Shown here: positions 17,845-23,489 of the stretch, piece by piece
Layout of the letters: every line of letters starts with the position of its first letter
Position numbering within the stretch: the stretch's first letter is position 1
Source of the DNA: JACJXF01 sp964349045
GTDB lineage: Bacteria; Bacteroidota; Bacteroidia; Bacteroidales; GCA-2748055
Length of the DNA: 25,836 nt
Assembly (NCBI GenBank): GCA_964349045.1
Contig: CAYGFI010000054.1
Span: 1-25,836 of the forward strand
Reading direction: 5' to 3'
Translations under genes and position numbers: made by a program
Notes under the pieces: model-generated
Database searches by the model: none
What the model was told of the DNA's origin: nothing
The model's input: the letters and a program-made list of their open reading frames with translations, nothing else

Positions 17845-18877
17845 TTTCAGGTTTATATGTTAATAGTTCGGCTATTAATCCCGATAGATTCACAGAAGCG
17901 CAGGCAATCTGCGTATCGGCAGCGCCGTAATAAATAAAAAGTGTTCCGCCAAAAAGGGCGGTACCGGTAGGGAAAACGACATTATTTACTTCTCCCTTTA
18001 ATTCCCATTTGTATTCCGGGAAGAATAAAGGGTAAGGTAAGCGGGCGATTTCTTTTAAGGGATTATTCAAATCGAGTAAGGCCGCACAGGCTGAATAAAT
18101 AAGACCATTGTCTGTTTCTTCCACACCATGATAAATCAATAACCAGCCGTGTTCCGTTTCAACCGGCGGACATCCGCTGCCAATATAACCCGACTCATGA
18201 CGGTGGACCGGATCCATTACAATATGTTCCTCCAGATTAAGAAAATAGTTTTGCCAGTATTTTTTTGTAAGATGTTTAAGACTATCTATTGAAGCCAGTT
18301 GAATTCCAGGTCTGATCCGATGGAGAAATACCAGCTTATCATTAATTCTCCGCGGGAAGAAAACAACATTTTTATCCCACAACATAATTTTCTTTTCCGG
18401 ATCTGCTTCCTGGTAATAAAACTTATGATTCCGGTAATAGTTTTCGTTAACCTTACCCGAATTCTCAGCCATGAAAACAAATTCAGCATAAGTGATTGAG
18501 GGAACAATAACACCATGCTTTTTAAATTTCATTAAATCTTTCGATTTTGCTAATGCTCCCCTTGCATTAATACCGTCATACCCGGTATAAGTCAAATAAT
18601 ACTGATTGTGTATTTTTACTAGGCGGGCATCCTCAACTCCCTGTGATTCATATTCAAATTCGGGAACCATAAAAGGTTTATCCCACCGTTCGGCAATGGT
18701 TAAGGGACCATCAAGCCTGCAATACCCGATACTCGAGTTATTTCCTTTTCTTACCGCACGGTAAAAAAGATGAACACTGTCGCCTTCTCTTATTACAGCT
18801 GGATTTAAGACCCCCTCGTTTTCAAATTCCAAATCTGTTCCGGATAACAGCACTCCTTCTTTTTTAACCTTTATCAT
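17819..18877 (-). CDS. GH130-family beta-mannoside phosphorylase
   Basis: A 352-residue five-bladed propeller enzyme. Marks of GH130 are NPAVIREGDSVHLFYRAV (25-42), GVEDARLV (about 81-88, carrying the catalytic Asp), IGSGCPPVETEHGWLLIYHGV (about 231-251), and VVFPTG then YYGAADT near the C-terminus. GH130 enzymes phosphorolyse beta-mannosides to mannose 1-phosphate; a few members hydrolyse instead. No signal peptide, so cytoplasmic. The start shares ATGA with the stop of the transporter gene, and the end overlaps the glycosyltransferase gene by 26 bp: three coupled genes. Linkage preference cannot be read from the sequence. Confidence 0.88.
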   Translation of the reverse strand: MIKVKKEGVLLSGTDLEFENEGVLNPAVIREGDSVHLFYRAVRKGNNSSIGYCRLDGPLTIAERWDKPFMVPEFEYESQGVEDARLVKIHNQYYLTYTGYDGINARGALAKSKDLMKFKKHGVIVPSITYAEFVFMAENSGKVNENYYRNHKFYYQEADPEKKIMLWDKNVVFFPRRINDKLVFLHRIRPGIQLASIDSLKHLTKKYWQNYFLNLEEHIVMDPVHRHESGYIGSGCPPVETEHGWLLIYHGVEETDNGLIYSACAALLDLNNPLKEIARLPYPLFFPEYKWELKGEVNNVVFPTGTALFGGTLFIYYGAADTQIACASVNLSGLIAELLTYKPENEKQNRLS

Positions 18878-19983
18878 AGTACTTTTTTTAACTTTTTAAT
18901 AATGGGTGAAATTTCTAAAATGGAGGGCATAGTATCGCCCAATAAAAACCCCCATGGTTTTAAGGGCTCTACATGGTCGAAAATTAGTTTTACAATGGCA
19001 AGCACGGGTATGGCAAGAAACATACCGGGTACACCCCACAATGCATTTCCGGCAATAACAACAATTATCGAGAAAAGAGCATTTATTTTTACCTGTGAGG
19101 CTACAATTTTAGGAACGATATAGTTATTGTCAATCAGTTGAATGATGTAATAGATAATGAGAATATATAAGGCATACCAGCCGGATGACTTGGTAACCAG
19201 GGCAACCATCATAGGCAATGCTACTGCAATAAGTCCCCCGATGTATGGAATAGTATTAAGTAATGCACCCAGAATTCCAAGCAGAAGGGCATATTGAATT
19301 CCAAGAATAAAAAGTGTAGCGGTTTCCATTGCCGCGATGATACCGGCTTCGATCAGGAGTCCGACAAGATACCGCTGAATTACTGTTTTGGTTTCAGTAA
19401 CTACCACAGTCACTTCGCTTTGTTGATCGGAGCTAAAAAGTTTCTGCACAAAATCAAGCAGGAGAGGCTCATAAAACAGGATCAAAAAAACGTAAACCGG
19501 GACTAAAAACACCGCTACTAATATTCCACTCAGGGTTGAGAGAGTTTGTCCTAAAGCGGCAGCGCTGGAATTCAACAGATCGGTCTGGGTTTGCGAAATC
19601 CAACCGTGAATTTTATCCGGGTCAATGTCATAATAGCCCGAAGCATAGATGATAATTTCATTGAGAGTAGTGGTAAATTTATCGATCAGAGCCGGTACTG
19701 AATCGGCAAATTTGCTTATCTGCGAATACATCAGGGTTACAAATGCCCCGATAACCACTACAGAAAGGGTCAATGTTATTATAATTGCTATTATCCGGTT
19801 AAATTTTATCCTGACAAAAAATTTTACGATGGGGTGGAGTACAATGGCAATAATAGTTGCAAAAACAAGAGGCATCAGGATACCCTTGGCGATATATAAC
19901 ATCGCGAATATTATAAAGATGCCGATCAGAAGTATGGTCAGCTTTACGTAAAAGGGCAATTTATATCCTTCAGGTATGCTCAT
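18874..19983 (-). CDS. AI-2E/PerM-family membrane transporter
   Basis: A 369-residue polytopic protein of the AI-2E exporter (UPF0118/PerM) family. Hydrophobic segments occur at about 12-30, 33-50, 60-85, then after a periplasmic-type amphipathic stretch (90-150) at 150-170, 210-232, 235-262, 268-290 and 305-335. The LGALLNTIPYIGGLIAVALP block near 238 and the PKIVASQVKINALFSIIVVIAGNALWGVPGMFLAIP block near 288 are the family's conserved end. Known members export small molecules or ions; autoinducer export is one case only. The ATGA overlap with GH130 suggests it belongs functionally to the glycan genes. Confidence 0.9.
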   Translation of the reverse strand: MSIPEGYKLPFYVKLTILLIGIFIIFAMLYIAKGILMPLVFATIIAIVLHPIVKFFVRIKFNRIIAIIITLTLSVVVIGAFVTLMYSQISKFADSVPALIDKFTTTLNEIIIYASGYYDIDPDKIHGWISQTQTDLLNSSAAALGQTLSTLSGILVAVFLVPVYVFLILFYEPLLLDFVQKLFSSDQQSEVTVVVTETKTVIQRYLVGLLIEAGIIAAMETATLFILGIQYALLLGILGALLNTIPYIGGLIAVALPMMVALVTKSSGWYALYILIIYYIIQLIDNNYIVPKIVASQVKINALFSIIVVIAGNALWGVPGMFLAIPVLAIVKLIFDHVEPLKPWGFLLGDTMPSILEISPIIKKLKKVL

Positions 19984-20058
19984 GAGGCGATGGGGATTAG
20001 ATTATTTTTTTGGACTTTCTCACCGGGTTAAAAAATTGAGTAGCAGATATCGTTTTGC

Positions 20059-20101
20059 CTCCGCTAACGCCTCCGCAGAGTAGCTTCAGCGCTCGCGGAA
20101 A
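20059..20101 (-). repeat. REP-like 43-bp repeat, copy 2 (inverted relative to copy 1)
   Basis: Read on the minus strand this matches 14741-14783 at 39 of 43 bases. It lies in the gap between the 134-residue hypothetical gene and the transporter gene, and could act as a partial transcript barrier there. It is GC-rich in an AT-rich gap. Confidence 0.75.
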
Positions 20102-20128
20102 GCTTCAGGTTCGTCCGGTGTGCATCTT

Positions 20129-20533
20129 TTACTCCTCCTCTTCTGAAGGATCACGATTTTTGAAGCGGGAAATAAGCTGGATAACAAATTGTCCAAATGT
20201 TTTAACCGCGCCGGGATGATTGGCCACAAGATTTGAAACGCCAAACTGCAAAAATGAACCAATGAGATTTCTGAATAGATTACCTGAGGTCCCGACAAAT
20301 GCTTTCTTTGAGAGAAACCCGCTTATTAAGCCCGCGGATGTTCCCACAAGGTTATCCATAACATTTGGCGAAGAGGTAATATCATTCAAAGCGCTCATGA
20401 AAAGATTTGCAGGTTTAAGACTTTCATAGGTAAGCCGGAACTGTTGTTTTAAGGCCTGCCCTTTAATAGCCTGCTCACCTTCTAAAATCAGGATTGCTTC
20501 TTTAAGACTGTGCGAGGAAGTAATGGTTTGCAT
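20129..20533 (-). CDS. Hypothetical protein of the stress cluster, 134 residues
   Basis: I do not recognise a named family. The first 40 residues look like a cytoplasmic helix pair (SLKEAILILEGEQAIKGQALKQQF). The middle (about 55-115) is Gly/Ser/Leu-rich with mildly hydrophobic helices (NLVGTSAGLISGFLSKKAFVG, IGSFLQFGVSNLVAN) that could lie on or in the membrane. The C-terminus is highly acidic (DPSEEEE). It starts 6 nt after the holin-X-like gene and is surely co-transcribed with it, so a shared envelope role is likely. Confidence 0.75.
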   Translation of the reverse strand: MQTITSSHSLKEAILILEGEQAIKGQALKQQFRLTYESLKPANLFMSALNDITSSPNVMDNLVGTSAGLISGFLSKKAFVGTSGNLFRNLIGSFLQFGVSNLVANHPGAVKTFGQFVIQLISRFKNRDPSEEEE

Positions 20534-20539
20534 AGGAAT

Positions 20540-20881
20540 CTAATTAAGCATCTGGTTAATGATAGAATTGCAGATATATTTCTTAACTCGTTTATGAAAA
20601 AAGATATAGAAAATCAGTCCTGTAACAATATAAAAACCTGCAACTACAAAGAATCCTAAATAGGTTTCCCCGAGGATTTCTCCAAGCCAGAATGCCAATC
20701 CCAGGTTCAGAAAAATCATGAAAGATGCTACCAGGATAAAAACAACGGAATAGGGTATGAATGAGGATACAATCGCAGAGGTTTTATCCAGGACTTTAAG
20801 TTTTACCAACTCTACACTGGTTTTGCCGAAATCTTCAGCTTTTTCGATAAGCGATTCCAACATTTTAGCGCTGTTTTCCAT
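20540..20881 (-). CDS. Holin-X-like (phage holin superfamily III) membrane protein
   Basis: A 113-residue protein with an N-terminal amphipathic helix (MLESLIEKAEDFGKTSVELVKLK) and two membrane segments (about 43-68 and 75-95) ending in a basic tail (KRVKKYI). This is the layout of the family named after actinobacterial holins (PF07332), which in Bacteroidota is a chromosomal stress-cluster protein rather than a phage lysis protein. Nothing else here is phage-like. It is followed after 6 nt by the 134-residue hypothetical gene. Confidence 0.78.
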   Translation of the reverse strand: MENSAKMLESLIEKAEDFGKTSVELVKLKVLDKTSAIVSSFIPYSVVFILVASFMIFLNLGLAFWLGEILGETYLGFFVVAGFYIVTGLIFYIFFHKRVKKYICNSIINQMLN

Positions 20882-20971
20882 GAGTACAGGATTTGATCGT
20901 TTTACTTTATCTGTTTAAACTTCAGTTCATTTCGTGCAAATAGTTCTTGTGCATATTAATACCAGGCCTGT

Positions 20972-21166
20972 TTACTTAAATTTTTTATGCTTTCCCACTG
21001 ATATCCCCGGATTTGAACTCTGGGGGTGATGTGGATTATTAGGATTTTTATACCATCCTTTATGATTTCCATTATTGCTTTTAACTATTACTGCACAAGA
21101 TATACCGGTAAACAGAAATCCCGCTATTAATGCCAGTAACAGAAATGCCCTAAAGTACTTCATCAT
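20972..21166 (-). CDS. Small exported protein, possible lipoprotein (64 residues)
   Basis: A hydrophobic N-terminus (about 7-22) ends in TGISC, which suggests export and perhaps lipidation at Cys24, but the -3 position is Gly rather than Leu so the lipobox is imperfect. The mature part is short, basic and rich in Asn, His, Pro and Lys (NPNNPHHPQSSNPG). Such small low-complexity exported proteins are common in this type of cluster. Either of the two adjacent Met codons could be the start. Function is unknown. Confidence 0.65.
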   Translation of the reverse strand: MMKYFRAFLLLALIAGFLFTGISCAVIVKSNNGNHKGWYKNPNNPHHPQSSNPGISVGKHKKFK

Positions 21167-21239
21167 ATCAAATTAATTATTCGAACTGATCCCGGGTAAG
21201 GTATGATTATAATTGACATTATTATTCACCTCTACCCTT

Positions 21240-21272
21240 GCTCCGCCAAAGCTACGCGAAGGCGAAGCTCGC
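21240..21272. repeat. Short REP-like GC-rich palindromic element
   Basis: GCTCCGCC, AAGCTACGCG, AAGGCG and AAGCTCGC segments give a GC-rich, partly self-complementary element in an AT-rich gap, in the same style as the two 43-bp repeats but not clearly the same sequence. Confidence 0.45.
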
Positions 21273-21294
21273 TTTAATCATAATCAACAGACTT

Positions 21295-21714
21295 TTAGTA
21301 TTCAGAATTTCGCAGGTTTGAATTCGCGGTGGTTAACAGGAATACGGTTTCCTCATTGGACGTCAGGCTGTACTTAATGTTTTCATGAAGTGTTAACACC
21401 TGGCCTTTATCAATGGTTACAGATTCCTTTTTGGAATGAAATTCCAGTTTCCCCTCAATAATTTGAAAAGTGATCGAGTCATTTGACTGAAACGAACTAA
21501 TTTCTGTACCCCTATGAATTGCAGTAAGCACGATCTGCTTTTCAGGACTTTTTAACAGGATCATTGCATTAAGCTCTCCATTTTCCCATGCCCGGGTTTG
21601 CTTCATATTTAAAATCAAAGTTTGCAGGTCGAAAGTAAAAAACTGTGAAAACCCTGAATCCTTAGCTTTATGAAGCAGTGGTTTATCAATTACCATTTCT
21701 TTTTGCATGATCAT
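21295..21714 (-). CDS. Cupin-fold protein, 139 residues
   Basis: The region about 62-130 has the two-motif cupin pattern: HRGTEISSFQSNDSITFQIIEGKLEF, then SVTIDKGQVLTLHENIKYSLTS. The usual metal-binding His/His/Glu set is mostly missing (only His in the second motif is clear), so it may be a non-enzymatic or ligand-binding cupin. The N-terminal 50 residues lack a signal peptide. It lies downstream of ytxH across a 173-nt gap that holds a predicted nested stem (21736-21865). Met1 and Met3 are both possible starts. The fold is likely; the role is unknown. Confidence 0.7.
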   Translation of the reverse strand: MIMQKEMVIDKPLLHKAKDSGFSQFFTFDLQTLILNMKQTRAWENGELNAMILLKSPEKQIVLTAIHRGTEISSFQSNDSITFQIIEGKLEFHSKKESVTIDKGQVLTLHENIKYSLTSNEETVFLLTTANSNLRNSEY

Positions 21715-21735
21715 GTTTTTATCTTATTAGTGAGG

Positions 21736-21865
21736 ATGAGTCCACTCCGAAAAACTACCGGGTCTGCACAACTCCAGTCATAAACTAATTCTAACTATTA
21801 ACTAACCCCTAACACATTCCCCGGTATTGTAAACCCCAAAATCTACATTCCCGGAGCGGACTCAT
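21736..21865 (-). ncRNA. Candidate structured RNA leader between ytxH and the cupin gene
   Basis: As minus-strand RNA, 21852-21865 (AUGAGUCCGCUCCG) pairs with 21736-21749 (CGGAGUGGACUCAU) over 14 bp with a single G-U wobble; the same pair is an A-C mismatch in plus-strand RNA, so the structure favours the transcribed strand. Inside it, UACCGGG (21820-21826) pairs with CCCGGUA (21756-21762). The outer stem ends 22 nt before the cupin ATG at 21714. No T-run follows, so it is not a simple terminator. A terminal-inverted-repeat element is the alternative. Confidence 0.5.
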
Positions 21866-21887
21866 TTTTTAAGAACCTTAAATCAGT

Positions 21888-22166
21888 TCAACTCTTTGCC
21901 GTTTTCATATCATTTTTAATATTTTCGGCTTTGGATTTAGCCTTGTCTGCGAAATCAGAAACATCATCTTTAACCTTTTCAAATTTTTCTGAGACACTAT
22001 CCAGGAATTCGTCGAATTTTTCTTTTAAGTCATCCGTATATTCTTTCCCTTTTGACGTGATTTTTTTCCGGGTCTTTGATCCTTTATCCGGAGCCATCAG
22101 AACGCCTAATAATGCGCCCACAGCCACACCGGTCAAAACACCTAATAATATTTTTCCTGTACTCAT
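21888..22166 (-). CDS. YtxH-domain general stress protein
   Basis: A 92-residue protein with a Gly-rich N-terminal membrane span (ILLGVLTGVAVGALLGVLMAPDKGSKTRKK, about 6-35), the GALLGxLxAPxxG(S/K)xTR signature of the YtxH family, then a long highly charged coiled-coil helix with Lys/Asp/Glu repeats (about 36-92). Family members are small stress-induced envelope proteins of unknown mechanism. It follows the 106-residue gene by 21 nt, as part of the operon read from promoter copy G. Confidence 0.88.
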   Translation of the reverse strand: MSTGKILLGVLTGVAVGALLGVLMAPDKGSKTRKKITSKGKEYTDDLKEKFDEFLDSVSEKFEKVKDDVSDFADKAKSKAENIKNDMKTAKS

Positions 22167-22187
22167 GGTTTTTATTTTTTGATTGGT

Positions 22188-22508
22188 TTACAACAGAATA
22201 ATAAGAAGTAATAAAATAATGACTATTGCCCCTACTGAAAGATAAAGGCCATCACCAATCTCGCTGAGCTGATGTTTTATTGAACGAACCTCAACACGTA
22301 AATCTTTCTTTTCAGGTGATTTAAGGCCTGATTTATCCATAGCATTAATTTCGTCCAACCTTAACAGCAAAGCTTTTACTTCGGCCGATTCTTCAGGTTT
22401 AACAATAATAATGGCATTAGGAGGATCGGTTGCGGCAGCCTTTGATTGTGCCGGGATAAAGGTTACCAGCAAACCTGTTGCCAATAGGCCAAAAATGATT
22501 TTTTTCAT
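22188..22508 (-). CDS. Exported tail-anchored hypothetical protein, 106 residues
   Basis: A signal peptide (about 1-25, cleavage near SKA-A), a short charged middle with a predicted helix (SAEVKALLLRLDEINAMDKSGLKSPEKKDLRVEVRSIKHQL, about 41-81) and a C-terminal hydrophobic anchor (about 87-106, LSVGAIVIILLLLIILL). The layout suggests a protein facing the periplasm and held at the inner membrane. I know no named family. It lies 26 nt after the lmo0937-like gene and 21 nt before ytxH, so it is in the same operon. Confidence 0.78.
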   Translation of the reverse strand: MKKIIFGLLATGLLVTFIPAQSKAAATDPPNAIIIVKPEESAEVKALLLRLDEINAMDKSGLKSPEKKDLRVEVRSIKHQLSEIGDGLYLSVGAIVIILLLLIILL

Positions 22509-22534
22509 GTAAATAAATTTTTAGATTGATTCGA

Positions 22535-22690
22535 TTAAAATATTCTTCTTCCCTGAATAACTCTCAGTATTACAGCAATAAGCGCAATCACCAAAAGAAT
22601 GTGAATGATACCACCGGTACCGTAACCAACATATCCAATTGCCCATGCTATGAGGAGAATTACTGCTATGACATAAAGTAGATTTCCCAT
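22535..22690 (-). CDS. lmo0937-family membrane protein, 51 residues
   Basis: A 51-codon gene encoding MGNLLYVIAVILLIAWAIGY, then VGYGTGG and a second hydrophobic span with IHILLVIALIAVILRVIQG. This is the typical pattern of the small two-span lmo0937 (DUF5670) family, with the conserved HILL(V/I)IA and IQG(R/K) ends. Members occur widely next to stress genes but their role is unknown. It is the first gene after promoter copy G, with a leader of about 187 nt, and heads the operon that continues to ytxH. Confidence 0.85.
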   Translation of the reverse strand: MGNLLYVIAVILLIAWAIGYVGYGTGGIIHILLVIALIAVILRVIQGRRIF

Positions 22691-22883
22691 GTTTTTTGTT
22701 TTAGATTGTGAAGTAACTTGTATGCAGCCTTTTATTAATAAATTTAGAATCTGAACCCAGTCCGGCCTTGTACCACAAATTCCTGAAACTGGGGTGGCAT
22801 CAAGGTTCCCGCCAATAATATTATGACTGGTGAGATAAAACTATCCCGTTATTTCATGAGCCAAAATGCATTTAAATCTGTAA

Positions 22884-22947
22884 CAAAGGTGTACCTGTTT
22901 CAAGTGGAAACCATTACATAACTTTGGAAAATTGTTACATCATTCAC
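22884..22947 (-). promoter_or_regulatory. Shared promoter motif, copy G (stress cluster)
   Basis: Half-sites ATGTAAC (22934-22940) and TGTAAT (22913-22918) start 21 bp apart, then 21 nt, then CACCTTTG (22884-22891), five of six fixed -7 bases. The flanking GTGAATG before the distal half-site is identical to copy A. It lies in the 364-base gap (22691-23054) between the response regulator and the lmo0937 gene; the rest of that gap shows no gene. Confidence 0.75.
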
Positions 22948-23054
22948 ATATTGAAAAAGAGGGTTTGGAATTTCAGATTCCTTTACAGCCAAATAATGGC
23001 AAGCTGTTAACGCTGCAGTCCCGGAGAGAATTAATCTGATGGAATTGGATAATC

Positions 23055-23489
23055 CTACATCTTCTCCATGTACCAGTTCAATGTCTTTTCAATTTTCCGG
23101 GTGTGAAAAATTGAGGTAATGGATTGTTGTAAACGGATAAAAGCGGTTTCACTCTTAACGATGTAATCGGCAGCTTTGTGATGCATGCAGTTAACTGCCA
23201 CATCAATTTTATCCTGACAGGACAACATAATTACAGGAATATCCGGGTTGAATGCTTTTATTTTATCCAAAGCTTCTATTCCATTCATAGCGCTTTTTTC
23301 AATACCGTCAAGATGATAATCAAGAATAATGAAATCAGGGTTGTGCTCCAGGTTTTTAATGCAATGTTCCCCAGTGGCAAATGTTTCAACAATAAAATCG
23401 GCATTCTCCATGAATTCTATTTCCAATAACTTCAGATATAATTCATCGTCATCAACCAGGAAAAGCCTTATTTTATTTTCTTGCGTCAT
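23055..23489 (-). CDS. Receiver-only response regulator
   Basis: A 144-residue CheY-like receiver with no output domain. The acidic pocket is DDD at 13-15, the phospho-acceptor is Asp57 (FIILDYHL), the switch residue is Ser90 (MLSCQ), and the conserved Lys is 112 (DYIVKS). I chose the ATG at 23489 rather than the longer frame to 23639: the receiver fold starts there, and upstream codons overlap the HPt domain of the kinase in another frame. The start overlaps the kinase stop by 17 bp, so translation is coupled. It is the likely partner of the kinase in a phosphorelay and must pass the signal to another protein. Confidence 0.9.
   Translation of the reverse strand: MTQENKIRLFLVDDDELYLKLLEIEFMENADFIVETFATGEHCIKNLEHNPDFIILDYHLDGIEKSAMNGIEALDKIKAFNPDIPVIMLSCQDKIDVAVNCMHHKAADYIVKSETAFIRLQQSITSIFHTRKIEKTLNWYMEKM

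Noticed and set aside
20540..20881. Phage lysis holin
   Set aside because: No endolysin or other phage gene is near; the family is a chromosomal stress-cluster membrane protein in Bacteroidota.
21736..21865. Intrinsic terminator of ytxH
   Set aside because: The loop is about 100 nt and no T-run follows the stem.
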